Origin: CAZVYS01 sp964630755 | Lineage (GTDB): Bacteria; Patescibacteriota; Microgenomatia; UBA1400; CG1-02-47-37 | DNA: 11,359 nucleotides | Assembly (NCBI GenBank): GCA_964630755.1 | Contig: CAZVYS010000025.1 | Location: 1-11,359 of the forward strand | Direction of reading: 5' to 3' | Part shown: positions 5,201 through 11,359 of the stretch, piece by piece | Numbering within the stretch: the stretch's first letter is position 1 | Layout of the letters: each line of letters opens with the position of its first letter | Program-made: the position numbers and the translations under genes | The notes under the pieces: model-generated | Told to the model about the DNA's origin: nothing | Seen by the model: only the letters and a program-made list of their open reading frames with translations | Databases searched by the model: none

Positions 5201-6346
5201 ATGAAAGTTGCTTTGGTTCATGACTATTTAAATGAGTTTGGGGGGGCGGAAAGAGTTCTTTTAGCCTTGAGTGAGATTTTTCCTAAGGCACCGATTTATA
5301 CTGCGTTTTATAAAAGAGGCTCTGAAGGGCATAAGCGATTTAAGGATAAAAAAGTGATTGTTTCGTTTGCGCAGAAGATACCTTTTTTTGCGGGCAAGTT
5401 ACATTCACCTTTAAGATTTTTAGCGCCCAAGATTTGGAGCTCGTTTGATTTAAGTCAGTATGATGTGGTGATTTCTTCAGCCAGTTGGTATGTGACTAAG
5501 GGGTTTGGGGCTATTGAATTCTGCTATTGCCATACGCCGCCAAGGTGGCTTTATGGGTATAAAACTAGCATTGAGTGGCAAAAGTATTGGCCAGTAAGAG
5601 TTTACGGGATGATTGTGGGACATTTTATGCGTCAGTATGACTTTAGACAAGCTCAAAAAGTGGATTATTTTATTGCTAATAGCAAGGAAGTAAAGAAAAG
5701 GATTGAGAAGTTTTATAGGCGAGAGGCAAAAGTTATTTACCCGCCTGTTTTCTTGCCGAAAACAGGTGAGGCAGGCCCGCATAATAAGAAAAAAGACTAT
5801 TATTTAGTTATTTCAAGAATTGTGGGCGGAAAAGGGATTGAGTTAGCTATTAAAGCAGCTAGTAAACAAGGCTTTAGGTTAATAATTGCAGGAAAAGGAG
5901 CTGGTTTCAACAAGCAGTTTAATCAATTAAAGAGGATGGCCCACCAACAGCTTCGTAGTTCGGGTGGGCAGTCCCGTTACAGGGCGAGGCAGGTAGTTGA
6001 GTTTGTGGGGCAGGTAAGTGATGAAGAGCTAGTAAAGTTATATTCAGAAGCTAAAGGATTTTTGGCGTTAGCAGAAAATGAAGACTTTGGGATTACACCA
6101 GTTGAAGCCATGAGTTGTGGAACACCAGTGATTGCTTTTCGAGGCGGGGGGTATATGGAGACGGTGCTTGATAATAAAACTGGAGTGTTTTTTGACGACT
6201 ATTCAGCTAAAGGATTAGTAAAAGCAATAAAGAAGTTTGAAAAAAAGAAGTTTAAGAGGGAGGATTGTGTTAAGCAGGCAAAAAAATTTAGTAAAGATCG
6301 GTTTAAAAAAGAGATCAAAGAGTATGTTTTGGATAAAGTTCGGTAA
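5201..6346 (+). CDS. GT4-type glycosyltransferase (GT-B fold, group 1)
   Basis: This enzyme probably transfers a sugar from a nucleotide sugar to a surface polysaccharide or lipid-linked glycan; donor and acceptor cannot be read from sequence. The N-terminal half begins MKVALVHDYLNEFGGAERV, with the glycine-rich acceptor-side loop typical of the family. The C-terminal half has the ISRIVGGKG donor-domain entry and the E-x7-E motif EDFGITPVE (E294, E302), followed by CGTPVIAFRGGG. The length of 381 residues is normal. No Shine-Dalgarno or good -10 is evident, so it may be read from the exonuclease promoter through the palindrome at 5171-5193. Two segments, about 182-192 and 247-263, look like extra residues and coincide with DNA inverted repeats. 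The second (HQQLRSSGGQSRYRAR) is compositionally unlike the rest and lies just before the expected VVEFVG strand. Confidence 0.9.
   Translation: MKVALVHDYLNEFGGAERVLLALSEIFPKAPIYTAFYKRGSEGHKRFKDKKVIVSFAQKIPFFAGKLHSPLRFLAPKIWSSFDLSQYDVVISSASWYVTKGFGAIEFCYCHTPPRWLYGYKTSIEWQKYWPVRVYGMIVGHFMRQYDFRQAQKVDYFIANSKEVKKRIEKFYRREAKVIYPPVFLPKTGEAGPHNKKKDYYLVISRIVGGKGIELAIKAASKQGFRLIIAGKGAGFNKQFNQLKRMAHQQLRSSGGQSRYRARQVVEFVGQVSDEELVKLYSEAKGFLALAENEDFGITPVEAMSCGTPVIAFRGGGYMETVLDNKTGVFFDDYSAKGLVKAIKKFEKKKFKREDCVKQAKKFSKDRFKKEIKEYVLDKVR
5743..5767. repeat. In-frame inverted repeat in the glycosyltransferase gene (first)
   Basis: CCTGTTTTC 5744-5752 and GAAAACAGG 5758-5766 are perfect 9-bp arms around TTGCC, with a flanking G-T wobble. 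A nearby CAGGC (5772-5776) can pair alternatively with GCCTG (5743-5747). The segment encodes VFLPKTGEAG after the conserved IYPP, where the family has a variable loop. Confidence 0.65.
5939..5969. repeat. In-frame inverted repeat in the glycosyltransferase gene (second)
   Basis: GCCCACC 5939-5945 and GGTGGGC 5963-5969 are perfect 7-bp arms. AAC 5946-5948 and GTT 5958-5960 can extend the stem. The GC-rich block continues to about 5990 and encodes residues 247-263, which look inserted between the expected helix and strand. Confidence 0.6.
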
Positions 6347-6348
6347 TT

Positions 6349-6357
6349 TGGTATAAT
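6349..6357 (+). promoter_or_regulatory. Extended -10 promoter with consensus TATAAT for the 212-aa gene
   Basis: TGG 6349-6351 plus TATAAT 6352-6357 starts 2 nt after the glycosyltransferase stop. The expected start lies near 6364, giving a leader of about 23 nt with Shine-Dalgarno GGAAAGGA (6375-6382) before ATG 6387. It contrasts with the leaderless spacing at ftsH, the exonuclease and aspC. Confidence 0.65.
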
Positions 6358-6386
6358 CGTTAGTTAAATCTGCTGGAAAGGAAAAA

Positions 6387-7025
6387 ATGATTCAAAGAGA
6401 AGTTGTTGGACTTGGTGGTTTAGGATATCGAGAAACTAATAGGGCGGCTGATTTAAAATTTACGATAAGCCAAGTGGAAAGAGTATTAAATGAAGAAGTA
6501 AGAATAATAGATCCGGAAATACAAAAAGTGATTGATCGTTGCCCAGCGACTAAGTATGAGTCTGATCAAGCACGCAGAGAGGATGTGAATTATTCAATGT
6601 TTTATATACAACCTGGGGAGAAGGCGCGAGGAAGAAAGCAGTTTAGTTTGGTATTAGAAAAACCAACGGATGCTGCAATGAATATCTCAATTATGACGGG
6701 AAGAGAGTATGGTAAATATTGCGGAATGAACGATTGTCCTACTGGGCTTGAGAGTGATATTAGAGATGGTGTTCCGGTGATAAGTCTTGATACTCCAAGA
6801 GGAGAGGTGTTTTTAGTTTTTGCAGAGACAGACAATTTTATTATTTATAGACCGAGTGATATGAGTGGAGAAATTATCACCGCTTCTTTGAGAAATATTG
6901 GTGAGAAGCACGTTGGAATGCTGTCTTTGCATGGGCAGGATAATGGAAGGTGGGGACTTGGTTTAGAGATTTATGGCTTTAATTTAAATAAAGAGGAATT
7001 AAGAGTATTAGGTGAAATTGAGTAG
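6387..7025 (+). CDS. Hypothetical protein (212 aa)
   Basis: I do not recognise this family. The protein is soluble-looking, with no signal peptide and no membrane segment. The first 60 residues appear helical and charged (ISQVERVLNEEVRIIDPEI). The remainder alternates short hydrophobic strands (FSLVLEK, VPVISLDT, EVFLVFAETDNFIIYR) and ends in a glycine-rich stretch (HGQDNGRWGLGLEIYG), suggesting a beta-rich domain. Cysteines occur at RCP and in YCGMNDCP, but the pattern is too sparse to call zinc binding. Start 6387 is supported by GGAAAGGA at 6375-6382 and a strong -10 box at 6352. It sits alone between a glycosyltransferase and a repair pair, so context gives no function. Base and codon use look like its neighbours. 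Confidence 0.8.
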   Translation: MIQREVVGLGGLGYRETNRAADLKFTISQVERVLNEEVRIIDPEIQKVIDRCPATKYESDQARREDVNYSMFYIQPGEKARGRKQFSLVLEKPTDAAMNISIMTGREYGKYCGMNDCPTGLESDIRDGVPVISLDTPRGEVFLVFAETDNFIIYRPSDMSGEIITASLRNIGEKHVGMLSLHGQDNGRWGLGLEIYGFNLNKEELRVLGEIE

Positions 7026-7052
7026 CTATTTGGGTAAGGTTCGGTAGAGTTG

Positions 7053-7061
7053 TGATAGAAT
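7053..7061 (+). promoter_or_regulatory. Extended -10 promoter of mutM-recF (near-leaderless geometry)
   Basis: TGA 7053-7055 plus TAGAAT 7056-7061, the same TGATAGAAT as the T-box promoter, ends 8 nt before ATG 7070. Initiation would fall 0-2 nt before the start codon. Only a weak purine tract (AAGAGA) lies between. Confidence 0.6.
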
Positions 7062-7069
7062 AAGAGATT

Positions 7070-7936
7070 ATGCCTGAATTGCCAGAAGTAGAAACAGTTA
7101 AAAGACAGTTAGTTAAAGTTGTCAGACGTCAAAAGATTGAAAAAATAAAAGTACTACGAAGCAAGAGTTTTAGGGGGGTAAAAAAAGAAGTAGTAGGTAG
7201 AAAGATTAAGAACGTTGACCGAAAAGCCAAGTTATTGGTAGTTGAGCTTGAAGGTAGTCCGAGAAGATATTTACTGGTTCATTTAAAGATGACTGGGCAG
7301 TTAGTGTATATGCCTGATAGTAAAAGAGGAAGAAGAGTGGTGGGAGGTCATCCAACTCCTGATTGGGTAAAGAAGTTGCCAAGTAAGCATACTAGGGTCA
7401 TGATTAAGCTTGAAAAAGGAAGCTTGTTTTTTAATGACATGCGAGTATTTGGTTGGATTAAGGTGGTAGACAAAGAGCAGTTAACTAGAGAGCTAGGGAA
7501 GTATGGCCCTGATGTGGTAAGCAAAGAGTTTAATAAAGGGCATTTAACTAAGATTTTAAAAGCTTCAAAACGAACTGTTAAGTTAATTTTACTTGATCAG
7601 AAAAAAGTAGCTGGACTAGGAAATATTTATGTAAATGACGGATTGTTTTGTTCGAAGATTCATCCTGAGATGAAGGGTAATAAATTAGCAGAAGATGAGG
7701 AAAGAGTGAATGAATTATATATTTGTTTAAAACGAGTGGTGGGACGAGGAATTAAGTACAAAGGAGCTAGCGAGACTAATTATGTTCATTTAGATGGTTT
7801 GGGAGGAACGTATCAAGAGCATTTTTTGGTATATAAGAAAACAGGCAAGCCTTGTGTTAGGTGTAGTGCTCGAATTAAAAAGATAAAACTTGGTGGAAGA
7901 GGAACTTATTTTTGCCCAAAGTGTCAGGAAGCATGA
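7070..7936 (+). CDS. mutM: Formamidopyrimidine-DNA glycosylase / AP lyase
   Basis: This is a base-excision repair enzyme that removes 8-oxoguanine and formamidopyrimidines and nicks the abasic site. The start is fixed by chemistry: the N-terminal PELPEVET supplies catalytic Pro2 and Glu3. Also visible are the KLLVVEL strand with a candidate catalytic lysine K54, HLKMTGQL (71-78), NDMRVFGW (122-129) and the H2TH region LLDQKKVAGLGNIYVND (174-190). The C-terminal zinc finger has C262, C265, C282 and C285, with R277 in the GGRGTYFC beta-turn. The length of 288 is slightly above the 270 or so of E. coli. The TGA stop overlaps the recF start as ATGA, so the two are translationally coupled. Identity is secure. 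Confidence 0.96.
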   Translation: MPELPEVETVKRQLVKVVRRQKIEKIKVLRSKSFRGVKKEVVGRKIKNVDRKAKLLVVELEGSPRRYLLVHLKMTGQLVYMPDSKRGRRVVGGHPTPDWVKKLPSKHTRVMIKLEKGSLFFNDMRVFGWIKVVDKEQLTRELGKYGPDVVSKEFNKGHLTKILKASKRTVKLILLDQKKVAGLGNIYVNDGLFCSKIHPEMKGNKLAEDEERVNELYICLKRVVGRGIKYKGASETNYVHLDGLGGTYQEHFLVYKKTGKPCVRCSARIKKIKLGGRGTYFCPKCQEA

Positions 7937-9042
7937 AGATAAAGAGCTTAAGCTTGAAAGGATTTCGAAATTACAATAAACAGGTTTTTGAGCTAAGTGA
8001 CAATACTAGTTTAGTGGTCGGTAAAAATGGATCTGGAAAGACTAATGCTTTAGAGGCGATTCATTTATTGGCCACAGGAGTAAGTTTTAGAGCTAAAAAA
8101 AGTACAGAGATGATTTTTTATGGCCAGGAATTGGCTAGAGTGTCGGGGGATGTTTCTTCAGATGGTTTAGAGGTAGTTTTGACTGTTGGAGAAGTGCAAG
8201 GAGATAAAGTGCCAAAAAAAAGATATTTAGTTAATGGAGTAGTAAAGAGGAAGATGGATTTTATTGGCAAGCTAAGAGTAGTCCTTTTTAGGCCAGAGGA
8301 CATTGAGCTAGTCTTAGGTAGCCCATCTATTAGAAGAGACTATTTTGATAGAGTGCTGGAGCAAGCAGACAGAGAGTATAGAAGAAGTAATTTGAGTTAT
8401 CAAAAAGGGGTGAGGCAGAGAAATAAGTTATTGTTTAGGATTCGAGAAGGAGAGGCTGATAGGCAGCAGCTTTTGTTTTGGAACAAGCTTTTGTTGAAAA
8501 ATGGTGAGATAGTTAGTCAGAAACGAGAAGAGTTTTTGAACTATGTTAATCAAAAACTTGAAGAAAAAGGTTTAGATTTAAGTTTGGAGTATGATAGAAG
8601 TGTAATCTCTGAAGCTAGGCTAGATCAGTATGCAGCTGCTGAAGTGGCAGCGGCCACAACTTTAGTAGGACCTCATCGAGATGATTTTTTGTTTATCAAG
8701 CAGCGGGAAGGGAAGTTAAAGAAAGACTTATCGGTTTATGGGTCAAGAGGAGAGCAAAGAATGGCGGTTTTTCAGATTAAACTGGCTGAGCTGGAGTATG
8801 CCCAGCATTCGCTGGGTAAACCAGTAAAAAAATTAGAGAGTAAAGGATATTCATCCTCTACAGCTATTAATAACGAGGAGAGACCTGTGTTGTTGCTTGA
8901 TGATGTGTTTTCAGAACTTGATAAAAGCAAACGAAGAGAGGTGTTTAAGTTACTTAATAAACAGCAAACTATTATTACGACAAGTGATGTAAGTTTAATG
9001 CCTAAAAGGTATTTAAAAAAAGTTGAGATAGTTCGATTGTAA
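7933..9042 (+). CDS. recF: RecF, SMC-like ATPase of recombinational repair
   Basis: RecF helps load RecA at single-strand gaps and stalled forks with RecO and RecR. From ATG 7933 the protein has 369 residues. It starts MKIKSLSLKGFRNY, the usual RecF opening, which favours this start over the upstream in-frame ATG 7912 that would lie deep in mutM. AGGAA just upstream is a plausible Shine-Dalgarno. Walker A is GKNGSGKT 30-37, the ABC signature region is YGSRGEQR (about 269-276), and Walker B is LLLDDVFSELD with D323 and D324. Between the signature helix and Walker B, residues about 292-314 look like an extra segment of roughly 20 residues, and its DNA carries two short hairpins. The gene is far from any dnaA or dnaN visible here and is paired with mutM instead. 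Confidence 0.95.
   Translation: MKIKSLSLKGFRNYNKQVFELSDNTSLVVGKNGSGKTNALEAIHLLATGVSFRAKKSTEMIFYGQELARVSGDVSSDGLEVVLTVGEVQGDKVPKKRYLVNGVVKRKMDFIGKLRVVLFRPEDIELVLGSPSIRRDYFDRVLEQADREYRRSNLSYQKGVRQRNKLLFRIREGEADRQQLLFWNKLLLKNGEIVSQKREEFLNYVNQKLEEKGLDLSLEYDRSVISEARLDQYAAAEVAAATTLVGPHRDDFLFIKQREGKLKKDLSVYGSRGEQRMAVFQIKLAELEYAQHSLGKPVKKLESKGYSSSTAINNEERPVLLLDDVFSELDKSKRREVFKLLNKQQTIITTSDVSLMPKRYLKKVEIVRL
8801..8857. repeat. Two short hairpins with ATTC loops in the recF insert
   Basis: CCCAGC 8801-8806 / GCTGGG 8811-8816 (6 bp) and AGGAT 8844-8848 / ATCCT 8853-8857 (5 bp) are both perfect and both have the loop ATTC. Together they cover most of the segment encoding the apparent extra residues of RecF. 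Confidence 0.5.
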
Positions 9043-9053
9043 CTTTACTATTA

Positions 9054-9062
9054 TGGTAGAAT
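9054..9062 (+). promoter_or_regulatory. Extended -10 promoter of aspC-pckA (leaderless geometry)
   Basis: TGG 9054-9056 plus TAGAAT 9057-9062 is followed by seven bases (AAGCTTT) and ATG 9070. There is no Shine-Dalgarno. The predicted start coincides with the start codon. Confidence 0.65.
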
Positions 9063-9069
9063 AAGCTTT

Positions 9070-10230
9070 ATGTTGTCTCGAGCAGCAGCCAGTTTGACCC
9101 CTTCAGCCACTTTAGCCATTACCGCTAAGGCAAAGCAGATGGCGGCTGATGGAGAAGATGTAGTTGGTTTTGCAGCCGGACAGCCAGATTTTGACACTCC
9201 ACAAGTAGCTAAAGATGCAGCTAAGAAAGCCTTGGATGAAGGATTTACTAAGTATACGCCAGTTCCTGGAATTATTGAGTTAAAGCAGGCAGTGGTTAAG
9301 AATCTTAAAAAAGAGAATGTTTTAGAGTATACAACTGATCAGGTGGTGATAAGTAATGGAGCTAAGCAGGCCTTGTTTGAGGCTATTTATTGTTTATGTC
9401 AAAAAAGTGATGAGGTGGTTTTGCCAGCGCCATTTTGGGTTAGTTATCCAGAGATGATAAAGGCCAGTGGGGCTAAGGTGGTGAAGTTGCCGTTAACTAG
9501 GCGATTCAGGTTTGATATGGCTAGAGTAAAAAGAGTAGTTAATGCGAGAACTAAAGTATTTATTTTAAACTCACCGTCTAACCCAACTGGGATGATGTAT
9601 GAAAGAGAAGAGCTAGAGGAGTTGGCAGAGATTTTACTTAAGAGTAACGCATGGATAGTAAGCGATGAGTGTTATGATCAGTTTTATTACACAAAAGAAA
9701 AACCAGTTAGTTTTGCTTCTTTGAGCAAGAAGACATATAAGCGAACAGTGACGATTAATGCTTGTTCAAAGACTTATGCGATGACTGGTTGGCGAATTGG
9801 TTATGCGGCAGGGAACGAGAAGTTAATCAAAGCGATAGGGGCTTTGCAGAGTCATTTAACGTCTAATCCATGTTCGTTTGCTCAAAAAGGGGCAGTGGCG
9901 GCTATAGAAAAGGCTTCTGAGTTTCCAAAAGTGATGTTGAAGGAGTTTAAGAAAAGAAGAAAGGTGATGGTTAAAGGCTTGGAGGCAATTTCGGGGATTG
10001 AACCAGTTCATCCCAAGGGGTCGTTTTATGTTTGGGCCAGAATTAAAGGGATTGATAAAGATAGTATGCGATTTGCGACTAATTTACTAAATAAAAAAAA
10101 GGTGGCTTTGATTCCAGGAGCGCCGTTTAGCGGGGAAGGTTACGTGAGGCTTAGTTTTGCCTGTAGTATGCCAAAGATTGAAGAAGGATTAAAACGAATT
10201 AAAGAGTTTGTGAAAGAGGAATATGCTTGA
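9070..10230 (+). CDS. aspC: Aspartate aminotransferase-like class I PLP aminotransferase (subgroup Ib)
   Basis: This enzyme transfers an amino group between aspartate/oxaloacetate and glutamate/2-oxoglutarate using PLP. The 386 residues closely follow the Thermus-type AspAT pattern: an opening LSRAAASLTPSATLAI, then AAGQPDFDTP, the TKYTPVPGI segment, NSPSNPTG with N171, SDECYDQ with D199 and Y202, SKTYAMTGWRIGYAAG with Schiff-base lysine K234, and YVRLSF with carboxylate-binding R360. Length is normal and no key residue is missing. Related subgroup Ib enzymes can also accept other amino acids, so exact specificity is inferred. The TGA stop (10228-10230) overlaps the pckA start by 8 nt, implying one transcript. 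The shared intermediate with PEP carboxykinase, oxaloacetate, supports the aspartate assignment. Confidence 0.92.
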   Translation: MLSRAAASLTPSATLAITAKAKQMAADGEDVVGFAAGQPDFDTPQVAKDAAKKALDEGFTKYTPVPGIIELKQAVVKNLKKENVLEYTTDQVVISNGAKQALFEAIYCLCQKSDEVVLPAPFWVSYPEMIKASGAKVVKLPLTRRFRFDMARVKRVVNARTKVFILNSPSNPTGMMYEREELEELAEILLKSNAWIVSDECYDQFYYTKEKPVSFASLSKKTYKRTVTINACSKTYAMTGWRIGYAAGNEKLIKAIGALQSHLTSNPCSFAQKGAVAAIEKASEFPKVMLKEFKKRRKVMVKGLEAISGIEPVHPKGSFYVWARIKGIDKDSMRFATNLLNKKKVALIPGAPFSGEGYVRLSFACSMPKIEEGLKRIKEFVKEEYA

Positions 10231-11359
10231 CGGTTTAGGAATAAAAGGAGTAAAGCAGATTTATCATAATTTATCTTATGATGAACTTTATAAGCATGAG
10301 TTAGATAAGAAGTTGACTGGTTATGAAAAAGGTAGGTTAACAGAGTTTGGGGCGGTGACTGTTGATACAGGTAAGTTTACGGGTAGATCACCTAAAGATA
10401 AGTATGTGGTTGGTGGCGGTCCGTCTCAAGAGCACATTTGGTGGGCAGGAGAAAAACATCCGGGGTCAGATAACAAACCAGTTTCTATTGAGACCTGGGA
10501 CTATTTATATAGTTTAGCTACAAAGCAGCTTTCAGACAAAGATTTGTATGTGACAGATGGATTTTGTGGGGCAAACAAAGAGACACGAGTGAGGGTGAGA
10601 TTGGTGAGTGAAGTAGCTTGGCAGGCCCATTTTTTTAAAAATATGTTTATACGATTGAATGATGAAAGTTCCGAACTTAAACGGAGTTCGGAACTTAATG
10701 ACTTTGATCCAGACTGGACTTTATTAAACGCTGGTAAGATTAAGGCGGCTGATTATGAAAAGCATGGGCTTAATTCAGAGGTGTTTGTGGTGATTAATGT
10801 AGAGAAAAAGCAGATTATTATTGGTGGTACTTGGTATGGAGGGGAGATTAAGAAAGGGATGTTTACGGTGATGCATTATGATTTACCGTTAAAAGGAATT
10901 GGCTGTTTTCATTGTAGTGCTAATATGGGGAAGAAAAAAGATGTGGCTTTGTTTTTTGGTTTATCTGGAACGGGGAAAACAACTTTGTCGACTGATCCGA
11001 ATCGGCAGTTGATTGGAGATGACGAGCATGGTTGGGATGCTAAGGGCATATTTAATTTTGAGGGTGGTTGTTATGCTAAGGTGATTGACTTAAGTAGTAA
11101 GGGTGAGCCAGGGATTTATAAAGCGATAAAAAAGAATGCACTTTTGGAAAATGTGGTGGTAGGTAGAAAAGGCAAGGTGGATTTTTCTGACAGTTCAAAA
11201 ACTCAAAACACTAGAGTGTCTTATCCGATATATCATATTGATAATATTGTGAAGCCAAAATCGGTTGGGGGACATCCTAAGACAATTGTGTTTCTGACCT
11301 GTGATTCGTTTGGGGTTTTGCCGCCGGTGTCGGTTTTGAGCAGAGATCAGGCAGAGTAT
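10223..11359 (+). CDS. pckA: Phosphoenolpyruvate carboxykinase (ATP), 3' end beyond the window
   Basis: PckA interconverts oxaloacetate plus ATP with phosphoenolpyruvate, CO2 and ADP. The frame is open for 379 codons to the last base; full-length enzymes have about 530-540 residues, so roughly 150 are missing. Conserved blocks follow the E. coli enzyme closely: LTGYEKGRL, VDTGKFTGRSPKDKY, FCGANKETR, WQAHFFKNMF, GGTWYGGEIKKGMF, P-loop GLSGTGKTTLSTDP (from 246), metal site GDDEHGW (265-271), NFEGGCYAK, and NTRVSYPIYHIDNIVKP. This P-loop marks the ATP-dependent class. GAGG lies 3 nt before the ATG. Residues 149-160 (SSELKRSSELND) replace a shorter loop, a net gain of about 8 residues over E. coli, and are encoded by a perfect palindrome. 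The overlap with aspC suggests coupled aspartate-to-PEP metabolism. Confidence 0.97.
   Translation, partial: MLDGLGIKGVKQIYHNLSYDELYKHELDKKLTGYEKGRLTEFGAVTVDTGKFTGRSPKDKYVVGGGPSQEHIWWAGEKHPGSDNKPVSIETWDYLYSLATKQLSDKDLYVTDGFCGANKETRVRVRLVSEVAWQAHFFKNMFIRLNDESSELKRSSELNDFDPDWTLLNAGKIKAADYEKHGLNSEVFVVINVEKKQIIIGGTWYGGEIKKGMFTVMHYDLPLKGIGCFHCSANMGKKKDVALFFGLSGTGKTTLSTDPNRQLIGDDEHGWDAKGIFNFEGGCYAKVIDLSSKGEPGIYKAIKKNALLENVVVGRKGKVDFSDSSKTQNTRVSYPIYHIDNIVKPKSVGGHPKTIVFLTCDSFGVLPPVSVLSRDQAEY
10666..10696. repeat. Perfect 12-bp inverted repeat inside pckA
   Basis: AAGTTCCGAACT 10666-10677 and AGTTCGGAACTT 10685-10696 pair perfectly around TAAACGG. Because each arm is itself nearly palindromic, the arms are also direct repeats (GTTCSGAACTTAA, one mismatch) and encode SSELK and SSELN. 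The element accounts for the extra loop of this PckA. Confidence 0.75.

Noticed and set aside
5536..5549. GCCGCCAAGGTGGC in the glycosyltransferase as another inserted palindrome
   Set aside because: It is only imperfectly symmetric and encodes the conserved PPRWLYGY block, so it is ordinary coding sequence.
7912..7932. In-frame upstream ATG for recF at 7912
   Set aside because: It lies within the mutM zinc-finger codons and adds MPKVSGS, which is not RecF-like. ATG 7933 gives the standard RecF N-terminus, has AGGAA upstream and makes the ATGA overlap.
7934..7936. TGA as a sense codon (glycine in Gracilibacteria-type code)
   Set aside because: TGA ends mutM and aspC exactly where those families end, and tRNA-Trp has anticodon CCA. 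No conserved position is encoded by TGA.
1..11359. CRISPR arrays, insertion sequences, prophage or replication origin
   Set aside because: No spaced direct repeats, transposase, terminal repeats, integrase or DnaA-box cluster is visible. The gaps are too short for such elements.

Overview
The window is AT-rich, densely packed and entirely plus-stranded. Intergenic gaps are under about 50 nt and proteins are compact. TGA acts as a stop (mutM, aspC), so this is the ordinary bacterial code. Gene style (a TrpRS fusion, a free-standing 5'-3' exonuclease, a GT4 enzyme beginning MKVALVHDY, short spacers, almost no terminators) suggests a Candidate Phyla Radiation / Patescibacteria genome, perhaps Microgenomates. 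That placement is inference from protein style, not a database result.

Positions 1-563 form a tryptophan-charging control region. A consensus promoter (TTGACA, 16 nt, TGATAGAAT) starts a leader of about 265 nt. The leader ends in a textbook T-box antiterminator and a mutually exclusive terminator. Directly behind is a tRNA-Trp(CCA) gene, then a 41-codon small ORF whose stop overlaps the start of trpS by ATGA. The T-box bulge UGGC is complementary to the G73-CCA end of that tRNA, so the T-box seems to control both the tRNA and its synthetase. The synthetase is unusual: a B3/4 (PheRS-editing-like) domain is fused in front of a full TrpRS.

Positions 2234-5160 carry ftsH (membrane AAA+ zinc protease) and a PolA-type 5'-3' exonuclease without a polymerase. 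The exonuclease ends in QVSLF, a likely sliding-clamp binding peptide. Positions 5161-7025 hold a GT4-type glycosyltransferase and an unrecognised 212-residue protein. Positions 7026-9042 hold a DNA-repair pair, mutM and recF, coupled by an ATGA overlap. Positions 9043 to the end hold aspC overlapping an ATP-type pckA that runs off the window. Together these two could interconvert aspartate, oxaloacetate and phosphoenolpyruvate.

Two patterns cut across the genes. First, ftsH, the exonuclease, mutM and aspC each have an extended -10 box (TGN-TANAAT) ending 6-8 nt before the ATG and no usable Shine-Dalgarno, as expected for leaderless mRNAs. Genes inside transcription units (trpS, recF, pckA) keep a Shine-Dalgarno or stop/start overlap. 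Second, perfect short inverted repeats lie in frame inside several protein genes (exonuclease, glycosyltransferase twice, recF twice, pckA) and once between genes. Several coincide with segments that look like extra residues relative to the family, resembling small palindromic elements inserted into coding sequence.
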